Notes under the pieces: generated by a model
Told to the model about the DNA's origin: nothing
Database searches by the model: none
Seen by the model: only the letters and a program-made list of their open reading frames with translations
In this document: positions 43,741-53,800 of the stretch, in pieces
Layout of the letters: every line of letters starts with the position of its first letter
Position numbering within the stretch: the stretch's first letter is position 1
Program-made: the position numbers and the translations under genes
Origin: Bacteroidota bacterium
GTDB taxonomy: Bacteria; Bacteroidota; Bacteroidia; Chitinophagales; LD1
DNA length: 58,860 nucleotides
Direction: 5' to 3'
Assembly: GCA_018267385.1 (NCBI GenBank)
Contig: JAFDYN010000014.1
Span: 1 to 58,860 of the forward strand

Positions 43741-45168
43741 TTAATAATTCTTGATGAAATCCACCATCATTCTCACGCCCACACCCGTGCCGAAGCGGCC
43801 GCGATAGCTATCCTCTGCCAGCAGGTATGCCGGGCCGGCTATATCAAAGTGCAGCCAAGGGTAAGTGGCAAAATGCTCCAGGAACTTACCGGCGGTGATA
43901 GCACCAGCCTCAGGGCCACCTACATTTTTTATATCGGCGAGGTCAGATTTGATCAGCTGGCCATACTCCTCCCAGAAAGGCAGCTCCCAGATGTGCTCGT
44001 GTACATTCTTGCTGCTGGCCTCCAACTTCTGCTTCGTAGCAGCGTCTGCGGTGCCCATATAGGCTGTAGCCAGTCCGGACAGGGCAGCCTTGGCGGCACC
44101 CGTAAGTGTAGCAAAGTCAAACACTACTTCCGGTTTGTATTTAGCTGCATAAGTGAGTGCATCTGCGAGGATCATACGCCCCTCGGCATCTGTATTCAGC
44201 ACCTCGACATTCATGCCGTTCATCATAGGTACTACATCTCCCGGCACATAGGCATCCTCACCCGGACGATTGTCTGTAGCAGGTATCAGGCCTACGACGT
44301 GTATAGGGAGTTTCAGTTTAGCGATGGTGTAGAGCGTACCTATCACAGTAGCGGCGCCGGCCATATCGCACTTCATCATGTCCATGCTGTTTGGCGTAGG
44401 CTTCAGGCTAAGGCCGCCGGTATCATATACCACGCCTTTGCCTACCAATACGATCGGCTTTTTGTTCTTCGCCTTCGCTGGTTTGTATTCGAGGATGTTG
44501 AAGGTCGGAGGCAGCTGTGAACCACGGTTTACTGCGAGCAGGCCACCCATTTTGAGCGCTTCGATCTTTTTCTTGTTCAGTACCTCTACGCTGAAGCCAG
44601 CCTCTTTGCCGGTCTTTTGTATTTCCTTAGACAGTTGCTCTGCAGTGAGGTATGACAGTGGTTCATTGACCAGTGTACGCGCCAGCAAAACGCCCGCAGT
44701 CGATGCCTCCAGCTCAGTGAGGGCAGCTTTGGTCAGGGTGTTTTCATTGACAGCCAGCTTGAGGAAGGTATTTGGCTTGACCTCTTTGGTCTTGTACTTC
44801 AGGAACTGGTAGCTACTGAGGATCGCGCCCTCTACGAATGCAGCGCCGAGGTCTTTATTTGCCGTCAGGCTCTCCAGAGATGCCTCTGCTACCTTGCGGC
44901 CATTGAGTCCTTTGTAGATATTGTAGGCTGCGCGGCGGGCATCTTCCAGTTGCTTGTAGGCTTCACGGCTGCTATCGAGCATGACCAGTGTGGTGCTCTT
45001 GCCGCCGGAGACAGTCTGATACATCGGTTGCTTATCATCGAATGCAGCCTTGGCAGCGGCGGCATCTTCTTTTGACAGGAAAGATGCGTACGAGCTGGCC
45101 TTATCACAAAGCAAGATGCGATGAGCGGCGGCGGAAGTATTTTTTGAGAGTTGGACTTTGATAGCCAT
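43741..45168 (-). CDS. pepA: Leucyl aminopeptidase, M17 family
   Basis: A 475-residue cytosolic metallopeptidase that removes N-terminal residues from peptides. The ATG at 45168 (MAIKVQLSKN) is chosen over a longer reading with no homology-like sequence. The catalytic C-terminal domain carries VGKGVVYDTGGLSLKP with the catalytic Lys, MKCDMAGAATVIGT, and the M17 signature NTDAEGRMILADAL with the metal-binding Asp and Glu. The N-terminal ~150 residues form the less conserved macro-like domain. It precedes pdxA by 39 bp and is divergent from ksgA. Confidence 0.95.
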   Translation of the reverse strand: MAIKVQLSKNTSAAAHRILLCDKASSYASFLSKEDAAAAKAAFDDKQPMYQTVSGGKSTTLVMLDSSREAYKQLEDARRAAYNIYKGLNGRKVAEASLESLTANKDLGAAFVEGAILSSYQFLKYKTKEVKPNTFLKLAVNENTLTKAALTELEASTAGVLLARTLVNEPLSYLTAEQLSKEIQKTGKEAGFSVEVLNKKKIEALKMGGLLAVNRGSQLPPTFNILEYKPAKAKNKKPIVLVGKGVVYDTGGLSLKPTPNSMDMMKCDMAGAATVIGTLYTIAKLKLPIHVVGLIPATDNRPGEDAYVPGDVVPMMNGMNVEVLNTDAEGRMILADALTYAAKYKPEVVFDFATLTGAAKAALSGLATAYMGTADAATKQKLEASSKNVHEHIWELPFWEEYGQLIKSDLADIKNVGGPEAGAITAGKFLEHFATYPWLHFDIAGPAYLLAEDSYRGRFGTGVGVRMMVDFIKNY

Positions 45169-45297
45169 TGGTTGAAAATTGAGTGAGCGAAGATAGATTA
45201 AAACTGCATATCCGTAAACCCAAATAAAGTCAAGGCTGACAGGCCTTTGGCTGGGAAACAAATAGGCTATCCGGCAAATATTGCCGACCTTCGCGCT

Positions 45298-46062
45298 ATG
45301 CTACACCTCAAAAAATCGCTCGGGCAGCACTTTCTCAAAGATAGGCAGATGCAGGAGCGTATCGCGGCATCTATCGGCGACCTGAGCGACTTTGCGCGGG
45401 TGATAGAGATAGGCCCGGGCATGGGTGCCCTCACGCAGCACCTGGTCAAAAACAGGCCAGACAATTTCTACATGATAGAGCTGGACGACCGCTGGGCAGC
45501 CTATCAGAAGGAGACCAATGCCTTTATGGCAGACCGGGTTATCCATCAGGACTTTTTAAAAACAGACCTCAGCTCCATTCTGGAATACCCTACGCATATC
45601 GTGGGCAATTTCCCCTATAATATCTCTACGGAGATCGTCTTCCGCATCATAGACCATCGCGATAAGATCACGCGAATGACAGGTATGTTCCAAAAGGAAG
45701 TGGCGGTGCGCATTGCGGCAAAGCCAAAGAATAAAGACTATGGGGTGACGAGTGTGCTGACGCAGGCATATTATGACGCCACCTACCTGTTCGATGTGCC
45801 GCCAGAGTCGTTTGATCCGCCACCAAAGGTGATGAGTGGCATGCTGCGACTGGACAGGAAATCTGAAGAGCTGGGCTGCGATGAAAAGCTTTTCCGCCGG
45901 GTGGTGAAGCAGGCCTTTACCCAGCGGCGCAAGACGATGCGCAATAGCCTGAAGCAACTGATCCATGAGAAGAACATCTCGGATAATGAGGTCTTCAACA
46001 AGCGTCCGGAAGAACTGGATGTGAAAGCATTCGTAGAGCTGACTAATCTGATAGGAGCATGA
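45298..46062 (+). CDS. ksgA: 16S rRNA dimethyladenosine transferase KsgA/RsmA
   Basis: A 254-residue enzyme that dimethylates two adjacent adenosines near the 3' end of 16S rRNA. It starts MLHLKKSLGQHFLKD, the family's canonical N terminus, at ATG 45298; a TTG 51 bp upstream would add an unrelated leader. The SAM site VIEIGPGMGALT and the catalytic NFPYNIST motif are intact. The C-terminal helical domain holds VVKQAFTQRRKTMRNSLKQL. The next gene's ATG overlaps its stop (ATGA, 46059-46062), so the two are coupled. Confidence 0.97.
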   Translation: MLHLKKSLGQHFLKDRQMQERIAASIGDLSDFARVIEIGPGMGALTQHLVKNRPDNFYMIELDDRWAAYQKETNAFMADRVIHQDFLKTDLSSILEYPTHIVGNFPYNISTEIVFRIIDHRDKITRMTGMFQKEVAVRIAAKPKNKDYGVTSVLTQAYYDATYLFDVPPESFDPPPKVMSGMLRLDRKSEELGCDEKLFRRVVKQAFTQRRKTMRNSLKQLIHEKNISDNEVFNKRPEELDVKAFVELTNLIGA

Positions 46063-46988
46063 GAGCGCTGATCACAGATGACGTGCACCCGCTGCTGATA
46101 GAGGAGCTGAAAGGAATGGGCTATGAAGTGGACTTCCGGCCTGATATCACGGCGGAGGAAACTGCCAATATCATCGCCCCTTACAGCGGTTTGATCATCA
46201 ATAGCAAGATCTTTTGCGGAGAGGAGCTGCTGGCCAAGGCACCGAATCTCAAGTGGGTAGGCCGCCTCGGCTCAGGTATGGAGGTGATAGATACGAAAGC
46301 CTGCGAGGCATATGGGGTGAAATACTTTAACTCGCCGGAGGGCAACCGCAATGCGGTGGCAGAGCACGCGCTCGGCCTTTTGCTAAATATTCTGAATAAT
46401 ATTTCCACCTCCTACAACGAAGTACGCCAAGGCCAATGGATACGCGAGCCGAACCGTGGCACAGAGCTGAGTGGCAAAACTGTCGGCATCATTGCCTTTG
46501 GTAATACCGGTGAGGCCTTTAGCAAGGTACTGAACGGCTTTGATGTCAATATACTGGCCTATGATAAATACAAAAAGGGATTTGGCAATGACAGGGTGAA
46601 AGAAGCTACGATGGAGGAGATCTTTGCTGCTGCTGACATTGTAAGCCTGCATCTGCCACTGACTCCCGAGACGCAGCATCTGGTCGATCAAAAATTCTTT
46701 GAGTCTTTTGCGAAGCCTATCTATTTCATCAATACATCACGCGGGAAAGTAGTCGAGACCACAGCCTTGCTTCATGCGGTAAAAAGCGGCCATGTGAAAG
46801 CGGCAGCGCTGGATGTTTTGGAAAATGAAAAGATCCAAAACCTATCAGGGGCGGAGCAGGAGTGGTTTGATTCGTTGGTGGCTGAGAAGCGTATCCTGCT
46901 GACGCCGCACATAGCAGGTTGGACGCATGAGTCTAAGCGTAAAATAGCCGAAGTGGTCGTCAGCCGTGTCAAAGCTTTTAGCTTCTAA
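46059..46988 (+). CDS. D-2-hydroxyacid dehydrogenase (phosphoglycerate dehydrogenase-like)
   Basis: A 309-residue NAD-dependent dehydrogenase. The NAD-binding fold starts at GKTVGIIAFGNTGEAFSKVL, where the usual G-x-G-x-x-G is A-F-G-N-T-G. The substrate and catalytic residues appear as GRLGSGMEVID, NTSRGKVVET (Arg), then Glu in the ALDVLENE segment and His in LLTPHIAGWTHES. It has no ACT domain, so it is not a regulated SerA, and the exact substrate (3-phosphoglycerate, glycerate or another hydroxyacid) is uncertain. It is translationally coupled to ksgA by a 4-bp overlap. Confidence 0.9.
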   Translation: MRALITDDVHPLLIEELKGMGYEVDFRPDITAEETANIIAPYSGLIINSKIFCGEELLAKAPNLKWVGRLGSGMEVIDTKACEAYGVKYFNSPEGNRNAVAEHALGLLLNILNNISTSYNEVRQGQWIREPNRGTELSGKTVGIIAFGNTGEAFSKVLNGFDVNILAYDKYKKGFGNDRVKEATMEEIFAAADIVSLHLPLTPETQHLVDQKFFESFAKPIYFINTSRGKVVETTALLHAVKSGHVKAAALDVLENEKIQNLSGAEQEWFDSLVAEKRILLTPHIAGWTHESKRKIAEVVVSRVKAFSF

Positions 46989-47028
46989 AACACCTTCGGG
47001 ACTTAACGATTCTTGTGTATAAAAAGCA

Positions 47029-47059
47029 GCTGTAAAAGCGGCGTTCTGGCTTATCTTCG
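47029..47059 (+). promoter_or_regulatory. Candidate promoter of the UvrD/PcrA helicase gene
   Basis: TATCTTCG (47052-47059, one mismatch to TAnnTTTG) lies 5 bp before the GTG start. GCTG 19 bp upstream is a weak -33 box. The layout (near-leaderless, TAnnTTCG) resembles that before uvrA. Confidence 0.4.
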
Positions 47060-47064
47060 CAGGC

Positions 47065-49368
47065 GTGAATCAGAACTATTTATCCGAACTAAATGACATA
47101 CAGCAGCAGGCTGTGATCAATACCAACGGCCCTACGATGATCGTGGCAGGGCCTGGCTCCGGCAAGACGCGCGTACTCACCTATCGTATCGCACACATGC
47201 TGCAGAATGGGGTCAATCCTTTTTCCGTACTGGCATTGACCTTTACAAATAAAGCAGCGGAGTCGATGCGAAACCGTATCGAGAGTATCACGCACAATAG
47301 TGCGCGGTCGCTCTTCATGGGCACGTTCCACTCCGTGTTTGCCCGCCTGCTGCGAGTGGATGCGCAGCGCCTAGGCTATCCGTCCAACTTTACCATCTAT
47401 GATACTGAGGATGCCCGCTCGCTGATCAAAACGATCATCAAAGAGCGTAACCTGGATGACAAGATCTATAAGCCAAACCAGATACAGTACCGCATCAGCG
47501 CCTGCAAGAACGGCCTGATATTCCCGGAGGAATACAAAAATGATCCGGATCTGCTGGCAGAGGACCGCGAGACCCGCAGGCCTGAGACAGCTAGCATCTA
47601 TGCGGAGTACTGCAACCGCTGCTTCAAGAGTGGTGCTATGGATTTTGATGACCTGCTGCTGAAGACTTATGAGCTACTGGAGCGTTTCCCTGAGGTGCTG
47701 TACAAATACCAGCATAAGTTTCAGTATGTGCTGATCGATGAGTTTCAGGATACGAATCATCTGCAATACTCCATCGTAAAGCGTATCGCTGCGATGCATG
47801 AGAATATCACGGTGGTGGGTGATGATGCGCAGTCGATCTATGCCTTCCGCGGCGCTACGATCGACAATATTCTGAATTTTGAGAAGGACTTTCCGGACCT
47901 GAAGATCTTTAAGCTGGAGCAGAACTACCGCTCTACGCAGAATATCGTGAAGGCGGCTAACGAGCTCATCTTCCGCAATAAGAACCAGATCAAAAAAGAG
48001 ATCTGGACAGAGAATGAAAAAGGCGAGCCGATCAAAGTAGTGAAGCTGGCCTCTGATAATGAGGAAGGCCGCTGGGTGGCAGACAGCATCATGGAGCTGA
48101 AGATGCGCGAGCACCTGAAGAATACCGACTTTGCTATCCTTTACCGTACGAATGCGCAGTCGCGTGCTTTTGAAGAATCGCTGCGGCGCTACAACATCGC
48201 TTATAAGATATATGGTGGTATGTCCTTCTACCAGCGTAAGGAGATCAAGGACCTGGTAGCCTACCTGAAGCTGACGATCAATCACAATGACGAGGAGGCG
48301 CTGAAACGGGTGATCAACTATCCTGTGCGCGGCATAGGCCAGACTACGATAGATAAGATCATCATCTTCGCGGCGAATAACAACAAGCGCCCGTGGGAGG
48401 TAATGGAACATATCGATCAGTATGACTTTCCTACCCGTACCAAGAATCTGATCTATGAGTTTGTGATCATGATCAAGTCGTTTGCGGCACTGTCGAAAGA
48501 AAAGAACGCTTTTGATCTAGCCACACACATCGGCAAAACGACAAAACTGGTAGCTGAGCTTTACAACGACAAAACCATAGAAGGCGTAGCCCGCTATGAG
48601 AATATACAGGAGCTGCTGAACGGTATCAAGGAGTTCGTGGAAGATGATATCGTGACCGAAGATGGCGAGCTGACAGATGACCGGGGTCTGGGCGCCTATC
48701 TGCAAGGCATAACACTGCTCACGGGTGATGAGAAAGATGAAAAAAGCCAGGAGACCGTAAAGCTCATGACCACGCACGCAGCCAAGGGATTAGAGTTTCC
48801 TGTGGTTTTTGTGGTGGGTATGGAGGAGGGGCTTTTCCCTTCATCTCAATCGCTCTATTCGATAGATGACCTGGAGGAAGAGCGCAGGCTATTCTATGTG
48901 GCCATCACGCGTGCTGAGAAAACTCTTTTCCTCACCTACGCCACGTCCCGTTACAAATTTGGTCAGCTGCAATACAGCGATGCATCGCGCTTCCTGAATG
49001 AGATACCGGAGAGCATCCTCAGTCTGCACGGAGCACAGCCGTCCTCTCCTATGATGTCCAGTCGCCCACAGACAGAGCGTGAACCTGTATGGGGCAGCAC
49101 CAACCATAAAAGTGTCTATCCAAAGCCGAGCCCCAAGCCAACCGCTCCACCACTGGGCAGCCAGAAGGCAGGCTCTGCGGAGCCATTCATACCGGATGAT
49201 GCGAATAAGCTACAGACGGGCATGGACGTGCAGCATGAGAAATTTGGCAATGGCAAGGTGACCACGATGGAGGGGGCGGGTGTCAATCGCATCGCCACGA
49301 TCTTCTTCCCTACCTTTGGCGAGAAGAAGATCATGCTGAAGTTTGCCAAGCTCAAAATATTAGGCTGA
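47065..49368 (+). CDS. UvrD/PcrA-family ATP-dependent DNA helicase
   Basis: A 767-residue superfamily 1A 3'-to-5' helicase for repair and replication conflicts. It begins at a GTG (MNQNYLSELNDIQQQAV), which is the Q-motif region. Walker A is GPGSGKT (29-35); further motifs are FTNKAAESMRNRI, MGTFHSVFARLL, DEFQDTNHLQY (motif II), DDAQSIYAFRGA, LEQNYRS and MTTHAAKGLEFPVVFVVGMEEGLFP. RRLFYVAITRAEKTLFLTYA ends the core. The C-terminal ~55 residues (MDVQHEKFGNGKVTTMEGAG) are the Tudor-like domain that contacts RNA polymerase in PcrA. Full length and intact. Confidence 0.97.
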   Translation: MNQNYLSELNDIQQQAVINTNGPTMIVAGPGSGKTRVLTYRIAHMLQNGVNPFSVLALTFTNKAAESMRNRIESITHNSARSLFMGTFHSVFARLLRVDAQRLGYPSNFTIYDTEDARSLIKTIIKERNLDDKIYKPNQIQYRISACKNGLIFPEEYKNDPDLLAEDRETRRPETASIYAEYCNRCFKSGAMDFDDLLLKTYELLERFPEVLYKYQHKFQYVLIDEFQDTNHLQYSIVKRIAAMHENITVVGDDAQSIYAFRGATIDNILNFEKDFPDLKIFKLEQNYRSTQNIVKAANELIFRNKNQIKKEIWTENEKGEPIKVVKLASDNEEGRWVADSIMELKMREHLKNTDFAILYRTNAQSRAFEESLRRYNIAYKIYGGMSFYQRKEIKDLVAYLKLTINHNDEEALKRVINYPVRGIGQTTIDKIIIFAANNNKRPWEVMEHIDQYDFPTRTKNLIYEFVIMIKSFAALSKEKNAFDLATHIGKTTKLVAELYNDKTIEGVARYENIQELLNGIKEFVEDDIVTEDGELTDDRGLGAYLQGITLLTGDEKDEKSQETVKLMTTHAAKGLEFPVVFVVGMEEGLFPSSQSLYSIDDLEEERRLFYVAITRAEKTLFLTYATSRYKFGQLQYSDASRFLNEIPESILSLHGAQPSSPMMSSRPQTEREPVWGSTNHKSVYPKPSPKPTAPPLGSQKAGSAEPFIPDDANKLQTGMDVQHEKFGNGKVTTMEGAGVNRIATIFFPTFGEKKIMLKFAKLKILG

Positions 49369-49553
49369 GGCGGGCATTAGGAAGTATTAGCTAAACGACT
49401 TATCTTTACCATATCAAGTTGGTCTGAAGATGAGACCCAATCCCTCCGCGGTCATTCATCTACAGGCATCTAACCACTGATCCTCACATTACTTTTCCGC
49501 GATAGTGGGCAGCATCATTTTTATTTAATAATTGACAAGATCTAAATCAGATA

Positions 49554-50297
49554 ATGGAATATAATACCGTAAGAGAAAAGATAACCCTGGCCGAATATGG
49601 CCGCCATATCAAGCGTATAGTAGACAACTGTATCAAGATAGAAGACCGCGAGCACCGCAATCGCACTGCCCACGAGATCATAGAGCTGATGGGCCAGCTC
49701 AATCCACACTTGCGTAACGTCGAGGACTTCCGCCACAAGCTGTGGGACCACCTCTTTATGATCAGCGAGTTTAAGCTAGACGTAGACTCACCATATCCAA
49801 AGACCACCAAGTCTCAGATCATAGAGAAACCGGAGCCACTGGAATACCCGCAAACCAAGATCAGGCACCGCCACTATGGCAAGAATGTAGCTGCGCTGGT
49901 GAGCAAGGCGGTGGAGGTGGAAGATCCGGAGAAGCGCCTCGCCTTTGCACAGTGTATAGGCAACTATATGAAGCTGACCTATGTGAACTGGAATAAGGAG
50001 AATACCAATGATGAGATCATCAAGAATGACCTCAACATCATCTCTAAGGGTGAACTGAGCCTGAGCGTAGAAGATAATATCAGCGAGCTCTCCCGCGCTA
50101 ACCGCCAAAGCAACATCAACCAGAACAACAACAACGGCAAGCGTCAGTTTAATCAAAACCGGAACAATAACCAGAACCGCAATAACCAAAACCGGAATAA
50201 CAACAATCAGAACCGGAATAACAATAACAACAACGGTTTCCGCAAGCAGTATAACAACAACAAGAACCGGAATAATGATATACAGAAGGGCCAATAG
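49554..50297 (+). CDS. DUF4290 protein with Asn/Arg-rich low-complexity tail
   Basis: A 247-residue cytosolic protein. The N-terminal ~175 residues match the Bacteroidota-specific DUF4290 pattern: MEYNTVREKITLAEYGRHI, NPHLRNVEDFRHKLWDHLF, MISEFKLDVDSPYP and KLTYVNWNKENTND. The last ~65 residues are almost only Asn, Gln and Arg (repeats of NQNRNN), a disordered, basic, prion-like tail. Such tails often bind RNA or drive condensate formation, but the function of DUF4290 is unknown. Its 3' end overlaps the start of the next gene by 23 bp, so the tail's codons include the downstream start region. Confidence 0.9.
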   Translation: MEYNTVREKITLAEYGRHIKRIVDNCIKIEDREHRNRTAHEIIELMGQLNPHLRNVEDFRHKLWDHLFMISEFKLDVDSPYPKTTKSQIIEKPEPLEYPQTKIRHRHYGKNVAALVSKAVEVEDPEKRLAFAQCIGNYMKLTYVNWNKENTNDEIIKNDLNIISKGELSLSVEDNISELSRANRQSNINQNNNNGKRQFNQNRNNNQNRNNQNRNNNNQNRNNNNNNGFRKQYNNNKNRNNDIQKGQ

Positions 50298-50742
50298 TAC
50301 AGACATACCGCAAATGCTGCCGCTGTGGAGGTATCTGATAGATATCCACGCGCCCATGGAACGGATGTTTGAGACTGTGGAAGGCGCGGAGAGCAAGTTT
50401 GCAGAATTTTTGAAGTCCCTGCTAGAAAAGGAAAACTACCTGATAGCAGTGGCGGAAGACGAAGGCAAAATAGCCGGCTATGTGATAAGCCACGTGAGCC
50501 AGACTCCTGATGTATTTGTACTGCGCCGGAAGATGTATGTACAGGATATGGTCATAGAGCCGGCATATCGCAGGCAGGGGGTAGCGCGGAAGTTGATGGA
50601 TGTGGTATTAGCTTTTGCTAAAGAGCAGCAGGTAGAGAAAATAGACCTGCTGGTGGCAGTGCAAAATGAAGGAGCCAATAAATTCTGGCGGGAGATGGGA
50701 TTCCATCACGCTATAAATTATATGAACCTATACCTGAGCTAA
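50275..50742 (+). CDS. GNAT-family N-acetyltransferase
   Basis: A 155-residue acetyltransferase that transfers the acetyl group of acetyl-CoA to an unknown substrate. It starts MIYRRANSTDIPQMLPLWRYL. The acetyl-CoA site is VQDMVIEPAYRRQGVARKLMDVVLAFA, with the Q/R-x-x-G-x-A loop. The terminal strand-helix is IDLLVAVQNEGANKFWREMGF. The ATG lies inside the end of the DUF4290 gene (23-bp overlap), which implies cotranscription. A hairpin at 50787-50808 follows. Confidence 0.92.
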   Translation: MIYRRANSTDIPQMLPLWRYLIDIHAPMERMFETVEGAESKFAEFLKSLLEKENYLIAVAEDEGKIAGYVISHVSQTPDVFVLRRKMYVQDMVIEPAYRRQGVARKLMDVVLAFAKEQQVEKIDLLVAVQNEGANKFWREMGFHHAINYMNLYLS

Positions 50743-50786
50743 AGACATACTATCTGCCTTAACAGGCTGGTAATAAATCAATAACA

Positions 50787-50808
50787 CCCCGTATCGCCTG
50801 ATACGGGG
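50787..50808 (+). terminator. Hairpin, probable terminator after the GNAT gene
   Basis: A perfect 9-bp stem (CCCCGTATC, 50787-50795, with GATACGGGG, 50800-50808) and a GCCT loop lie 44 bp past the GNAT stop. The following CTAAAGTATTTT is only moderately T-rich. It separates this unit from mfd, which starts 20 bp later. Confidence 0.6.
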
Positions 50809-50828
50809 CTAAAGTATTTTGGAATAAG

Positions 50829-53800
50829 ATGAACATAGATGAGATAATAGGGCGCTATGCTGAGTCAGAGGGACTACAGCGCTTGCGAGAACTTTTGAAA
50901 CAATCTGAAGCGGACATCAGCCTGTCTGGTATGACCGGATCGCAGGAGTCGTTTGTAGCTGCCGCCGCATTCCGCACCACTGAGTACAACCATCTCTTTA
51001 TCATGAACGATAAGGAGGAGGCAGCTTATTTTCAGAATAACCTGACAGCACTGCTGACGCATAAAGATGTATTCTTCTTCCCTGATTCTTTCAAAAGGCC
51101 ACAGGCGTTTGAGGAATTGAACAACAACAATGTGCTACTGCGGACAGAAGCAGTAAACCGCCTGTCTAATCCCTCCTCTCGCGCAGAGCTGGCAGTGACC
51201 TATCCTGAGGCATTGTTTGAGAAAGCGGTGAAGAAAGAAAAGCTGGAAGAGCAAACTTTGCGTATTAAGACCGGCGAGAAACTCGACATAGATTTTATGA
51301 TCGAGCTGCTGGTAGATTTTGAGTTTGAGCGGGTGGACTTCGTATATGAGCCGGGGCAGTTTTCTATCCGAGGGGGCATCATCGATATTTTCTCCTTTGG
51401 CAACGAGCAACCGTATCGCGTAGAACTCTTTGATACGGATGTGGAGTCTATCCGGACGTTTGATCCGAATACCCAGCTCTCTGTCAAGAAAATATCCAGC
51501 ATCACGATCGTACCCAATATGCAGACGCACTTTACGAATGAGAGCAAGGCGTCTGTGTTTGAGGTGTTTAATGACAATACCATCATCTGGATCAAAGATG
51601 CGCAGCTACTCATAGATCAGCTGGACGATACGATGGCAAAGGCGGAAAAGTTTAAAGAGAAACTCAAGGATCTATCTGACCTGGATGAGCGTCATCCACT
51701 GAGAGAGGGTGAGCCATCAGAGGTTTTTGTTTCCTCCGGCGATGTGGTAAAGCAGCTAAAGCGTTTTCGCATCATAGAATTTGGCGGTGGAAATTTCTAT
51801 CGTACAGACAAGAAAGTACTGTTTAACTCAAAGCCTCAACCGTCTTTCAATAAGAACTTTGAGCTGCTGATAGCAGATCTGAAAACCAATGATGAAAGCG
51901 GCATCATAAACCTGATCTTCTCTGATAATGCCAAACAGATAGAGCGTTTCTACGCCATCTTTGAAGACCTGAAAACAAAGGTGCCTTTTACACCGGTGTA
52001 TGTAGCCATCCACCAAGGCTTCATAGATACAGACCTGCAGGTAGCATTTTACACAGACCATCAGATATTCAACCGATATCACAAGTACAACCTGAAGCAA
52101 GGCTTCTCGCGGGACACGCAGTTGCTCCTTAAAACCCTGCGCGAGCTAAAGCCCGGCGACTATGTGACCCACATAGACCATGGCGTTGGTGTTTTCTCGG
52201 GGCTGGAGAAAATAGACTCCGGCGGGCAAAAACAAGAGGCGGTGCGCCTGATCTATGCGGGCAATGACATCCTCTATGTTGGCATTCAGTCTCTGCATAA
52301 GATATCCAAGTACGTAGGCAAAGAGGGTGAGGCACCTCGTGTACATAAGCTGGGTACGGATACCTGGGCCAACCTTAAAAAGAAGACCAAGAAAAAAATC
52401 AAAGAGATCGCCTTTGACCTCATACAGTTGTACGCCAAACGAAAGACACACAAAGGATTTGCTTTCTCCAAAGACAACTATATGCAGACGGAGCTGGAGG
52501 CCTCATTTATGTATGAAGATACTCCGGACCAGGCCAAGGCTACTGAAGATGTAAAGCGGGATATGGAGCGTATGTCCCCCATGGATCGACTGGTATGCGG
52601 AGATGTAGGTTTTGGCAAGACAGAAGTAGCTATACGTGCAGCATTCAAGGCCGTGCTGGATGGCAAACAGGTAGCGGTCATGGTGCCGACTACTATCCTG
52701 GCTATGCAGCATCAGAAAACATTCAAGGAGCGATTGTCAGATTTTCCTATAGAGATAGATTACCTGAATCGCTTTAAGACAGGCAAGGAAAAAAAGGAAA
52801 CCTTGCAGAAACTCGCCGAGGGGAAAACCAATATCATCATAGGTACGCAGGCACTGGTGGGCAAAACGGTAAAGTTTAAGGATCTCGGTTTGATGGTCAT
52901 AGATGAGGAGCAGAAATTTGGCGTGCAGGTGAAAGAAACGCTGAAAGATCTGAAGGCTAACATTGATTGCCTGACGCTCACTGCCACACCTATCCCACGC
53001 ACTCTGCAGTTCTCCATGATGGGGGCTCGCGATCTGAGCATCATCAATACAGCACCACCCAATAGGCAACCAATTACTACAGAAGTTCATCCCCTGAACC
53101 CTGATATCATACGCGAGGCCATAGAGTTTGAGGTGTATCGTGGAGGGCAGGTTTTTTTCATTCACAATAGGGTGAAGGATATAACTGAGGTCAAAACCAT
53201 GCTGGGAAAGATCGTGCCTAATGTGGATATAGCCGTAGCCCATGGCCAACTGGAGGGCGAGAAGCTGGAGGAGGTATTGCTGCAGTTTGTCAATAAAGAA
53301 TTTGATGTGCTGCTGGCTACCAATATTATTGAGGCAGGCATCGATATACCTAATGCCAATACGATCATCATCAATAATGCGCATCAGTTCGGCCTGAGTG
53401 ACCTGCACCAGCTACGTGGGCGTGTGGGTAGATCTAATAAGCACGCTTTCTGCTACCTGCTGGCTCCGCCCAAGCATTCACTCACACAAGAAGCTAAGCA
53501 ACGCCTGAAAACCATAGAAGAATTCGCAGAACTGGGTAGTGGGTTCAATATCGCTATGCGGGATATGGATATAAGGGGCGCGGGAAACCTGCTGGGTGGT
53601 GAGCAGAGTGGATTTATAGCAGAGATAGGCTATGATGTATACCACAAGATATTGGATGAAGCGATCCGCGAGTTGAAGGAGTCAGATTTTAAAGAACTAT
53701 ATGCAGAGGAGCTGCAAGAGACGCAGGAATACTCCAAGGAGTGCAGTATAGAGACAGACCTGGAGATGCTCATACCAGACGAATATGTGCGCAACTCTGC

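Noticed and set aside
43849..44520. 223-codon open frame antisense to pepA
   Set aside because: A shadow of the conserved M17 peptidase; no motif or signal of its own.
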